From Nemertoderma westbladi (taxonomy: Eukaryota > Xenacoelomorpha > Nemertodermatida > Nemertodermatidae), in contig JAUCBJ010008603.1 of assembly GCA_032718475.1 (NCBI GenBank), forward strand, positions 1-64,000: a DNA stretch of 64,000 nt, read 5' to 3'. The notes under the pieces are model-generated. The model ran no database searches, was not told the DNA's origin, and saw only the letters and a list, made by a program, of their open reading frames with translations. The translations under genes were made by a program, and so were the position numbers. Shown here one piece after another: positions 49,548 to 59,617 of the stretch. How positions within the stretch are numbered: the stretch's first letter is position 1; every line of letters starts with the position of its first letter.

Positions 49548-52500
49548 ATGAGTGAGTCGGGCGAGACACCACCGCGGACCCCGGACGAAGACCTAACGAT
49601 CCGCGAGGCCGCGACCAAACGATACAGGCCCACGACGCCGGAGCCATCGATAACGGGCGAACCGGAAGCACAGGACGAGGAGGGCCTGGAACCCGAAGTC
49701 GAGCCAAGAGAGAAAGAGAGCGAGACGGAGGGAGAAGGAGATGAGTCAACACGGGACGGAGGACGGCGCGCCGATGTCGCCGGCCAGCTACCGGCCGAGG
49801 GCGACGAGCGGCCCACCGAACCGGTGGGGCCGACGGTGCGACGCCGGACGCGAAGAGATGGAGGAGAGATTGGTACCGATGTCGCCGGCCAGCTACAGGC
49901 CGAGGGCGACGGACGGCCCACCGGAACGGCGACGGTGGAGCCGCCGGTACGACGTCGGACCCAGAGGGACGGAGGAGAGGTCGGCGACGAGGACGTCGGG
50001 GTTTCTGAGCGACTTCGACGGGCCTACAACGCGACCCGGAAGCTGATAAACGACGCCAAGAAGGAAGGGGCGAAGGTAGACGAGGTGAGACTGAGAAAGC
50101 GACTAGGTGAGTCGGATAGACACTTAAATTACCTGATACGTTTTGGGCAGAGAGAACTAGCCGGGGAGAGAGCAAAGGGAATTGCAGGCGAACTGTTTGA
50201 ACTATGGGAGTGTGGGTGTATGGGACCTAGCATAGCGTCAGTGTACATAGGGCCATACTTAATCGATGCCCGGGGAGTAAAACCGGTGGGTTGGAGGGGA
50301 CTCGAAGGGGGCGAATCCGAGGTTAACACCGAGGATTCGGCCTCGTCGGTCGGAGAAAGCTCCGGGAAGCGGGGGAAAGTTAGTAGGTCGGGAAGGCGGG
50401 GGAAGTCCGTCGTAACCGATAAGTCTGTTACATCCTCCGCGAAAGAAAGAGCGGTGAGGAAAATAGGAGCCGCATACCGTCTCAGCATGGCAGAGCAAGG
50501 TCAGAGAGAAATGAAGGAACGGCTAGAGGAGGGAAGAGTGCGGTTAGAGAGGGAAACGGTATTGCTTAGAGAAACCGGAGAAAGGGCCGAAAGGGCTTTG
50601 AAAAGCCTAAGGGAGTATGATGAGATAGAGGAAAGGGAGTGTAGGGAGCGTGAAGCGAGAGAGGAAAGGGAACGCAGAGAGCGTGAGGCAAGGGAGGACG
50701 AGGAACGCAAGGAACGTGAGGCAAAAGGGGAAGAGGAACGCAAGGAACGTGAGGCAAAAAGGGAAAAGGAACGCAAGGAATATGAGACGAGAAAGGAAAA
50801 GGAACGCAAAGAGCGTGAGGCGAGACGAAGGGAGAGCATTAAGAGTGCCGCAGACTCGGCCATCAAGGACACCCAGGAGCGTGAGGGGAAAATGGCAGAG
50901 AGTGAAAAAGAGCGCAAGGAATTAGAGAAACGGCAGAGTGAGTTTGCGGGAAATATAATTAGAGGGGAGCACGAGTTGGAATACGTGCGAGCGACGCCGT
51001 CTGAAACCGGGGCCGGCTCGAGTATTTTTGAGGAGCCGAGGGCCGTAGATATATTTATTAATACTCCACTGACAGGGACCGCACGACAGACCCAAAACTG
51101 GTGCGACCGTACGGGCGGGGGGGGGTAATAATAATGGTACAGTAGACGTTGTTGATATTAATAGTACCGTATGGGATAACGCTAATCAAACCTTTATTAC
51201 AGGAAATACTTTGCCTAGTGGTAGTAATTTAAATTTAAATCAGAACAATCCCAGTGTTAATGTAGAAAATAATCCTAATATTGATGTAGTTACGCAAAAT
51301 AATTCAAATAATCAAAATAATAACTCGAATTCGGACCTACAAAATAACTTAAATAACGCAATTACACAGAATAATTCGAATAATTCAAATAATGATCTTA
51401 GCCCGAGTTTACAAAATAATTCAGATAACGTAGTCGCGCAGAATAATACAAATGATTTTGTTTCAAATGAGCAAATTAATTCCGTTTCCAATATGGGTGC
51501 TATTAATGTAAACACGTCGGGCCTACGTAACCAGGGAGCAGAGGGCCTGGTAGGCCACGTAGTTAGTAGACAGGGAGCAGAGGGCCTGGTAGGCCACGTA
51601 GTTAGTAGACAGGGAGCAGAGGGCCTGGTAGGCCACGTAGTTAGTAGACAGGGAGCAGAGGGCCTGGTAGGCCGCGTGGTTGGTAGGCAGGGAGTAGAGG
51701 GCCTGGAAGGCCACGCAATAGCAGAGGGAGAGGCGGGGGTGAACAGACCCGACTGTGGTAGGGTTGATCTGTCGACTAGAGAGATATATAGTGGCGGGGC
51801 GAGAGGTAGCGAAGTAGAATGTAGCGGGTGGGGGGGGGGCTACAAGGGCCCCACAACAGAGAGTTAGCGGCGAGAGGGGGGGGGGCAGAGAGTGTCCCAC
51901 AGCCGTCAGCGGACAATGCGAGGGCCGAACAAGGTAAACCGCAACAACCGGCGACGGAAAGTAATAGGGGGATTGCGAGTATCCCCAGCGACGTGCGATC
52001 GAGCAGAGAAAGGCAGGTTGACGTCGCGGGAGGGCAGACGGAGCGTCGAGCCCGATCAGAGGAGGAAAGAAGAACAGTGGGGTTTAACCGGGAGGTCGAC
52101 GAGAGATCTCGTGAGCGGGAATACTCCACTGATAGGAGAAGAGAGGAAGACAGTAGTAGAAGTATCGCCGCAAACGATAGAAGAGCGAGGACGGACAGCG
52201 AGCCGTCGGTAGTCGAGATGAGAACGGAGAGTCAGTGGGGTCGGACTCCGGGAGATTGCCGTCGCCCCGGAGGGATGCGATCCGGTGAGACGCATTACAC
52301 GCCGAGAGAGGGGTACGCGATGTACCGGTACGAAGATGAAAACAGTGGAGAGGGGGGTCGAAGAGAAACTTTCCGACGGAATATACCTACCGATCGAGAA
52401 TACGGTAGCCGCGGGGAGGATTATTCGAGAAGAATAAACTTCAATCCCGAGCAACACATGCAGACTGTAGGGCATACTGTAGGTCTTACTGCACATACCG

Positions 52501-52826
52501 TAGGCCATACTGAGAGAGGCAATGTAGGCGATAGGATAGCGCGGACAACGGGATTAAACCCGGAAGTCGCGGAATACATACCGGCGAGTAGGCCAGAAGC
52601 TGATAGGCCTATACCGGTACCAGCACAGCAGTATGACTACAGCATGCAGGGACATAACATATACCCAGGGGAGGGGGGAATTATTGCGGATAGGTGTATG
52701 GGCCCCAACATATTAACATCAACCCCAGTACCAGACATACCGGTGGGGGGGGGGGACAGGGTGACATTCCCCCATCACAATATCAACAATATACCCCGAC
52801 AGGAACAAGAACAACGAGACCCCTAG
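49548..52826 (+). CDS. gag: Gag-type N-terminal part of the retrotransposon polyprotein, broken at G runs
   Basis: The reading frame begins at ATG 49548. Segment one (to 51128) has a Pro/Arg-rich start, then a long, highly charged coiled coil of Glu/Arg/Lys heptads (about residues 310-470). It stops right after nine G at 51117-51125. The next frame is open directly from that run and continues to 51867 with an Asn-rich stretch and four to five copies of a 13-residue GAEGLVGHVVSRQ repeat. It changes frame again at ten G (51830-51839) to a third segment ending at 52826. The pol frame takes over at eleven G (52745-52755). The segments are contiguous in sense and I infer one ancestral frame with pol, as usual in BEL/Pao. 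No recognisable matrix domain. Confidence 0.8.
51532..51720 (+). repeat. 39-bp coding minisatellite in gag
   Basis: CAGGGAGCAGAGGGCCTGGT plus 19 bases, four near-perfect copies and one diverged. Length is a multiple of three, so the protein frame is kept. Confidence 0.9.
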
Positions 52827-55800
52827 ATGAAAACAGGTCGTGTGATACAGACATATGGAGGGGGCCGCTACCCCCGATGACATATCCGAGTCAGAGAAGA
52901 TCAAGAAATAGGACGGACGAACCGCACCAGACAGGGGAAACTATACAGCACCCGTCGAATCCATTAGAAGCGCAGGCAATGGGGATGGCCACGTTGATCG
53001 ATGCGTTGAAAACGAGGATCGAATTACCACCCGTGGAACCGTTCAAATTCGATGGGAGCAGGCCGGAAGAATACTTACAGTTTCGGCGAATGTATAGTAA
53101 CGAAATACTAACAAAAAACTTGACGCAGGCGGAGTGCCTAAAGTATCTACAAGTATACACGGGAGGCCCAGCATACGACATCGTGAGGCAATATCAGGGA
53201 ATAGAGGGCGGCTTCACGACAGCATGGCGGGCACTGGATAGGGAATACGGGCACCCGGCCAAGATCATCAGGCAAACGCTGAGAGGCATAACATCGGGTG
53301 GCCTACAGGATAATCCCGTTAGCATTAAGACGTTTGCTAACAAAGTCGAGAAGGCGCTGATCGTGCTGAAGACGCTAGACGCGCCATACGAGCTCAACGC
53401 GTCCAATAACATCACCACGATAGCGCAGGCACTACCGAGCTGGCTGCGCAACAAATGGAGGAAGATCGCTTTCTCCACCCGAGACAAGAAGGGTGCGGAA
53501 CCAGGTTTAGAAGAAATGTCAAACTTCTTAAATTACGAGGCTGAACTAATAACTGACCCAGTCTATAGCGAAGACAGCCTGGGAAAGGGACCAAAGACAG
53601 ACTACCATAGACCAAAGCCAGAGCACAACACATCGAACGCATTACCGAGACTCAGGCAATCATTGCCGTATGCAGCGACGCAGGGGACTGCAAGTCCACA
53701 GACAAACGAAGATAAGACAACATCAAGGGACGGACAGGGGAACAATAACAACATGAATAAACATAACCCCAGTACGTCCAGTAGGCCAAACCCAGTCAAT
53801 AAGAATAGTAGGGACTTTGGTACGAATATAACTGCGATACGCAATGCATTGTATAAAGAGGGCTACGACCCAAAGAGCAAATGCCAGTTACACGCAAATG
53901 CGCTTCATAAAACTATGAATTGCAGGTACTGGCAGGCGCTACCGAGGCAAGACCAGATAGATTACGCGTCGAGCAATAAAATCTGCTCGCGATGTGTGAA
54001 GAGTGGACACAAGGCCAGGGAATGCCAAGAGAAGCCGGTCAAGTTTGGCCAAAGGAGAGGCCAGACGATGGCAACGAGCACAGTAGGGGCGAAGAAGAGA
54101 GGAACAGTGCTACTTGGAGTAGTACCAGTACGAGTGATCGGGGAAGGCAATCGATCAGTAACAACACTAATGCTGGTTGATAGTGGAGCTGCCTTCACAT
54201 TAGTTGAGGAATGGGTAGCCGAAGAAATAGGGTTGAGAACGAGGCCAAGCAGGATGGCGGTGACAACCATCTCTAGCAAAGACGAGATCCTAGAGATGAG
54301 GACAGGACGGTGCGCAATTGCAGCAGTGGCACCAGGATGCGATTATGGGGCAACCATCGACCCCATCCAAGTAATAGAGTCAATTAACATCAATGCCAGG
54401 CGGCCAACCAACATCGAGGTCGAGCAATACAAATTCCTGGACAACATTGACTTCTCAATCCCAGACGTGGACGTTGGGAAGGTATCCATCATAGTAGGCA
54501 TGGACTGCCCAACGGCCCACGAGAGAATGCAAACGGTCTTCGGCGAAGACAAGCAGAGCGACCCGGTGGCCATATTAACGCCATTCGGGTGGACGCTGAG
54601 TGGTCCAATTAAGAGCAAGATACCATTCAGGATGTCGGAGACATCAGGATGCATGTTCGCGGGAACAATGCAGGAAATGGGTGACGAGGGAGCAGAGGAG
54701 CAGCTTAAAAGACTGCTCAGACAAGACTTCGAGGGACTGAAAGAGACCGGGGTCGGGACCTCGGTAGAAGACAAGCAGGCTCTACAAAGTGTGGAGGAAT
54801 CGATGACGTGTGATGAGGGGCGGTATACAATAGGAATGGTATGGAAACTACCGAAGATACCGCTACCCGATAATAGAGGGATGGTACTCACGAGACTCCG
54901 CAAGCTGAAACAAACACTACAACGGAGCCCCGAGAAGAACGAGTACATTCACAAAACGATCAAGAAGTACGTCGAGAAGGGATGGGCCGTGGAGTTACCG
55001 GTCGACGAACCGAACACGGACAGGACATACTACCTGCCACTCCACGTAGCTTTAGACCCAAAGAAAGGTAAACTTAGGATGGTAGTCGATGCATCGGCAA
55101 AGACCGACGGAAAGTGCTTAAACGATTACCTACTAGAGGGCCCAAACATATACAATTCGGGCATAGAAGTACTACTTAGATTTAGGAATGGGAAACACGC
55201 CTTCACGTGTGACATAGAAGGCATGTTCAACCAAGTCCGAGTAACAGAGGAAGATAGCGATAGTCAACGCTTCTTATGGTATAACGGCGAAGAAGAACCG
55301 CCTATAATACCGGCATATAAGATGGTAGTACAAAACATGGGGGCCAAGTCGTCCTCATTTACGACGACTATGGCAGTGAGAGACACGGTAAAAGGGAAGG
55401 AAGATAGATATAGCAGTAGGGCCGTCGATATGATCAGACGCGGCTTCTACGTAGACGACGGTATGGAGTCTGGAAATACGGTTGAGGAGATACTGGAAAC
55501 AGGGCGCGAGGTTCGCGACATCCTGAAAGGATCCGGCTTCAACCTGACCAAATTCCAATCCAGTTCAGAAGAATTCATCAAGGAAATAGAAGACAAGAAA
55601 CCAGAATCGACCATGGACAACCCTACAACAGCCAAAGGACAGGACATGGCGATTAAGAGAACGGAATCCCAGCAGAAGGCATTGGGAATCGTGTGGGATA
55701 GGAAAACAGACGAACTGAAGTATCAGCTGAGCCAGGAGGGCGCGGACACCCATACGAAGAGGGGTTATGTATCGTATATAGCAAGGATATACGATCCCCT

Positions 55801-58084
55801 AGGCCTAGCATCCCCACTACTAATCACGGGGAAACAGATACTCAAGAGAGTATATAAATTGAAGGATGAGTGGGATGTAGAGGTACCAGAGGACATCAAG
55901 AAACAGTGGAGCAAATGGACAGGGGACTTGGAGAGGATGGGAACATACAACATGCCGCGAGTGTATTTTCCGGACGGGAACATGACGAGTCTGGACTTAC
56001 ATATGTTCTCCGACGCGTCGTTAGAGGCATACGGAGCGGCACTCTATTTGGTACAGCGGGAGGGGCCTCACAAGCCCAGACTAGCCTTTAGCAAAGCTAA
56101 GTCAACGCCGCCAGATTCAGCATCTGTTCCCAAGCTAGAATTGACAGCTGCGAGACTAGGAGTTAGAGCCACAGCCTACCTAGTGGATACAATTCCCAAC
56201 ATAGTGGAGACACACTACTGGACGGACTCCATGGTAGTGCTTGGTTGGCTACACAACGAAAAGACGAGATACCCGATATTCGTCGCGAATAGAGTGGACG
56301 AAATAAGGGCGAGCACAGAACTGGAAAGGTGGCACTACTGCCCAACAGATGAGAACCCAGCGGACTTGCTGTCGAGGGGCGTGGAACGCCACACTTTCCT
56401 GAAGAAGGAAGTATTGTGGCAACATGGGCCACAATTTCTGAGCGATAGAGAGGCCTGGCCGCCGATGAAGAAGGTGGACCCGGGCTCGGAACCAGTATCA
56501 GAAGGAGAGGGAGATTCAGAGGGAGAAGAGATATACTCCCAGATGGTGAGGGAGATTAGGGACGTGCAACCAGGAAGGGAACTGTGCGATAACCCGACGG
56601 ATAAACTCCTCAGCTACAGTTCTAGTTGGTATAAGACCAAGAAACTAGTGGCGTACTGGAGAGCCTTTGGGAATTTCCTTGCGGGAGTCGGCAAGGACAA
56701 GAAGACCAGGACAACCATAGATCTGGAAGGAGCGGCCAAGGCAGTGATCCGCTATGAACAACGCAAGAACTACGGCGACGAGGTGGAACGTGTCGGTAAC
56801 CAACAGCACCTCCGACGGGATAGCGAGTTGATCACGCTGTCGCCACAACTCAACAAGGATGGGATCCTAGTAATGAATTCTAGGGTGGGATATAACAACA
56901 GTATAGTCGTGCCACCGAAACCCATCATCATTCCCACAGGATCGCCTATAGTCCACCAGATCATATGGGACTCCCACAAATCGATACTGCATGGGGGCAC
57001 CAACCGAACCCTCACAGAGATAAGAAGGACCTATTGGGTCAAACAATTAAGGAAAAAGGTGAAAGCGGTAGTGGGGCAGTGCCAGACCTGCCGACGAGCG
57101 AAGAAGGAGCGAGCCGTACAGGAGATGGCGCCACTACCGGCGAGTAGGGTAAGACAGCACGACCCGCCATTTACGCATTGCGGTGTGGACATGTTCGGGC
57201 CGATAAAGATCAAAGTGATGCGACACACGGAGAAACGTTACGGCATTATCTTCGTATGCAACAATACGCGGGCGGTGGGGATAGAACTCGCCCAAGATGC
57301 AACCGCATCAGCGTTCATTAACGCCTTAGAAAGGTTTAGGGACCGCAAGGGTGGGACGATCGCAGTGATATACAGCGACAACGGCACCAACTTTGTGGGC
57401 GCAGAGAGTGAGATGGCAGAGGCCTTGGACATCTTAGAAGGAGAAGAAGTCAGGGCGGCCATGAGAAGACGACAAGTAAAGTGGGAGAGAAGGACGCCGT
57501 ATGCACCACATACACTAGGATGCGTCGAGAGATTGGTGGGCAGTTCAAAGCGTCTAATGACGAAGTTAATGAACACCCACATGGTCACTGAGGACGTTTT
57601 ACGAACAGTACTTGCGAAGTGCGAGGGGATCATTAATAGCAGACCGCTATATCCGGAGAATGATGACCCTGAGTCATTAGACGTGTTGACGCCTAGCCAT
57701 TTTCTAATGGAAAGGCCAGCGACCATCGATATGCGGGGTGTAGACCCAGATGACATACATTCCCGCCAGAGTTGGAAAGTCGCTAAAGCAATAAGCGCAG
57801 AGTATTGGAGGAGGTGGGTAGAAGAATACCTACCCACGCTCCATAAGCGAAGCAAGTGGAGGAAGCCAAACAGGGAGTTAAGAGAGGGAGATCTCGTAAT
57901 CGTCACGGATGATACTATCATCAACAACCAATGGCGGTTGGCGAGAGTTGTAGGCACCTACTCCAACGAGGACGGAAGAGTCCGATCGGTAGAAGTGCGG
58001 ATAGGTGGAAAGATAGGTGCGAAGGACAGAAAAACCTACAGGAGAGCGGTAGGTAAATGCTGTCTCTTAGAAGGAGCACCTTAG
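52694..58084 (+). CDS. pol: BEL/Pao Pol polyprotein (protease, RT, RNase H, integrase) with capsid-like N terminus
   Basis: Up to 1,796 codons; the true entry is probably from gag rather than a separate start. Numbering from 52694: a DUF1759-like capsid region (LPPVEPFKFDGSRPEEYLQF, about 115-300); a CCHC zinc knuckle C431-C444; an aspartic protease DSGA starting at D496; reverse transcriptase with YVDD at 919-922; Pao-type RNase H with D1107 in HMFSDAS; an integrase with an HHCC-like region (HGGT...CQTC) and D1499, D1562, E1612; then a C-terminal DUF5641-like domain. All catalytic residues I can check are present and there is no internal stop, so this part looks intact. It would copy the element's RNA into DNA and integrate it. 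Confidence 0.95.
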   Translation: MYGPQHININPSTRHTGGGGGQGDIPPSQYQQYTPTGTRTTRPLDENRSCDTDIWRGPLPPMTYPSQRRSRNRTDEPHQTGETIQHPSNPLEAQAMGMATLIDALKTRIELPPVEPFKFDGSRPEEYLQFRRMYSNEILTKNLTQAECLKYLQVYTGGPAYDIVRQYQGIEGGFTTAWRALDREYGHPAKIIRQTLRGITSGGLQDNPVSIKTFANKVEKALIVLKTLDAPYELNASNNITTIAQALPSWLRNKWRKIAFSTRDKKGAEPGLEEMSNFLNYEAELITDPVYSEDSLGKGPKTDYHRPKPEHNTSNALPRLRQSLPYAATQGTASPQTNEDKTTSRDGQGNNNNMNKHNPSTSSRPNPVNKNSRDFGTNITAIRNALYKEGYDPKSKCQLHANALHKTMNCRYWQALPRQDQIDYASSNKICSRCVKSGHKARECQEKPVKFGQRRGQTMATSTVGAKKRGTVLLGVVPVRVIGEGNRSVTTLMLVDSGAAFTLVEEWVAEEIGLRTRPSRMAVTTISSKDEILEMRTGRCAIAAVAPGCDYGATIDPIQVIESININARRPTNIEVEQYKFLDNIDFSIPDVDVGKVSIIVGMDCPTAHERMQTVFGEDKQSDPVAILTPFGWTLSGPIKSKIPFRMSETSGCMFAGTMQEMGDEGAEEQLKRLLRQDFEGLKETGVGTSVEDKQALQSVEESMTCDEGRYTIGMVWKLPKIPLPDNRGMVLTRLRKLKQTLQRSPEKNEYIHKTIKKYVEKGWAVELPVDEPNTDRTYYLPLHVALDPKKGKLRMVVDASAKTDGKCLNDYLLEGPNIYNSGIEVLLRFRNGKHAFTCDIEGMFNQVRVTEEDSDSQRFLWYNGEEEPPIIPAYKMVVQNMGAKSSSFTTTMAVRDTVKGKEDRYSSRAVDMIRRGFYVDDGMESGNTVEEILETGREVRDILKGSGFNLTKFQSSSEEFIKEIEDKKPESTMDNPTTAKGQDMAIKRTESQQKALGIVWDRKTDELKYQLSQEGADTHTKRGYVSYIARIYDPLGLASPLLITGKQILKRVYKLKDEWDVEVPEDIKKQWSKWTGDLERMGTYNMPRVYFPDGNMTSLDLHMFSDASLEAYGAALYLVQREGPHKPRLAFSKAKSTPPDSASVPKLELTAARLGVRATAYLVDTIPNIVETHYWTDSMVVLGWLHNEKTRYPIFVANRVDEIRASTELERWHYCPTDENPADLLSRGVERHTFLKKEVLWQHGPQFLSDREAWPPMKKVDPGSEPVSEGEGDSEGEEIYSQMVREIRDVQPGRELCDNPTDKLLSYSSSWYKTKKLVAYWRAFGNFLAGVGKDKKTRTTIDLEGAAKAVIRYEQRKNYGDEVERVGNQQHLRRDSELITLSPQLNKDGILVMNSRVGYNNSIVVPPKPIIIPTGSPIVHQIIWDSHKSILHGGTNRTLTEIRRTYWVKQLRKKVKAVVGQCQTCRRAKKERAVQEMAPLPASRVRQHDPPFTHCGVDMFGPIKIKVMRHTEKRYGIIFVCNNTRAVGIELAQDATASAFINALERFRDRKGGTIAVIYSDNGTNFVGAESEMAEALDILEGEEVRAAMRRRQVKWERRTPYAPHTLGCVERLVGSSKRLMTKLMNTHMVTEDVLRTVLAKCEGIINSRPLYPENDDPESLDVLTPSHFLMERPATIDMRGVDPDDIHSRQSWKVAKAISAEYWRRWVEEYLPTLHKRSKWRKPNRELREGDLVIVTDDTIINNQWRLARVVGTYSNEDGRVRSVEVRIGGKIGAKDRKTYRRAVGKCCLLEGAP

Positions 58085-58192
58085 AGCGGAGTTAGAGTGG
58101 AGTTTAGTCGTCCAAGTTTTGGACTGAGGGGGGTGGGATTGAGGGCGAGACGCCCTTCCCACACAAATAAAAATAAAATAAAATAAAAAAAA
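58085..58192 (+). other. Spacer after pol
   Basis: GC-rich stretch after the pol stop, then an A-rich tract (58166-58196). No feature recognised. Confidence 0.5.
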
Positions 58193-59115
58193 TAATAGTT
58201 AATTAGTTAGTAGGTACGTAGTACCTAGAGTTAGTTAGTTAGTAGGTACGTAGTGCCTAGAGTTAGTTAGTTAGTAGGTACGTAGTGCCTAGAGTTAGTT
58301 AGTCAGTAGGTACGTAGTACCTAGAGTTAGTTAGTTAGTAGGTACGTAGTGCCTAGAGTTAGTTAGTTAGTAGGTACGTAGTACCTAGAGTTAGAGAGTT
58401 AGTAGGTACGTAGTACCTAGAGTTAGTTAGTTAGTAGGTACGTAGTACCTAGAGTTAGAGGGTTAGTAGGTACGTAGTACCTAGAGTTAGTTAGTTAGTA
58501 GGTACGTAGTACCTAGAGTTAGAGGGTTAGTAGGTACGTAGTACCGATAGTTAGAGAGTTAGTAGGTACGTAGTACCTAGTTAGAGTTAGAGTTAGAGGG
58601 TACGTAGTACCGATAGTTAGAGAGTTAGTAGGTACGTAGTACCAATAGTTAGTTAGTTAGAGGGTACGTAGTACCGATAGTTAGAGAGTTAGTAGGTACG
58701 TAGTACCTAGTTAGAGTTAGAGTCAGAGGGTACGTAGTACCGATAGTTAGAGAGTTAGTAGGTGCGTAGTACCTAGTTAGAGTTAGAGTTAGAGGGTACG
58801 TAGTACCGATAGTTAGAGAGTTAGAGGGTACGTAGTACCAATAGTTAGTTAGAGTTAGAGGGTACGTAGTACCGATAGTTAGAGAGTTAGTAGGTACGTA
58901 GTACCTAGTTAGAGTTAGAGTTAGAGGGTACGTAGTACCAATAGTTAGTTAGTTAGAGGGTACGTAGTACCGATAGTTAGAGAGTTAGTAGGTACGTAGT
59001 ACCTAGTTAGAGTTAGAGTTAGAGGGTACGTAGTACCAATAGTTAGTTAGAGTTAGTAGGTACGTAGTACCTAGTTAGAGTTAGAGTTAGTAGGTACGTA
59101 GTACCATTAGTTAGA
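58193..59115 (+). repeat. Tandem repeat between pol and ORF3, about 30 imperfect copies, each with a small hairpin
   Basis: The unit is about 30 bp: TTAGTTAGTTAGTAGGTACG plus TAGTACCTAGAG, with shorter and rearranged variants. Each unit has GGTAC-GTA-GTACC, a five-pair inverted repeat. It contains many TAG stops and so separates pol from ORF3. Confidence 0.92.
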
Positions 59116-59617
59116 GAGAGAGAGTGAGAGATAAAAGGGGTAAATAGGATATAGATATTAGTTAGCAGTAAGCAGAGTTAGTAGCGAGAGGGGGGCATAT
59201 GAGTACAGCTGGATAAATCGTGTGGCCACACGACGCATACTGCTGTACTGCATAGGCCCACTGAGTAGGCCAGAATATGGATCAGAGAGAGAATAGAATA
59301 AATCCATAGGCAGTAGTAAGTAGTAGGACAGTAGAATCAAAGCAAAATAAATAAATAAATAGAATAGGGCAAAAATCGGAAAATAGTGGTAACACAAGGA
59401 AAGTCGTTCTAGAACATAATAAAAGTAACGGACAGAAATTGTAAATTAGGCTGATTTACTAGCTCCGAAATTAATTAGATTAAATTAAGCTTGAAAGGCG
59501 CAGTTAAGTAGAAAAGTAGGCCATTATCGAACTGTACGAAACATCTTAATACATCACTCATCTGTATTGCGCCTTGGTAAGGCACCACTCTACAGGTGAG
59601 CGAGTGTAGTGTTCGGA
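59116..59617 (+). other. Leader of ORF3
   Basis: AT-rich, no frame. CTCTACAG/GTGAG at about 59588-59599 could be a splice site just before the ORF3 start, which would allow a subgenomic RNA. This is only a sequence resemblance. Confidence 0.3.
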
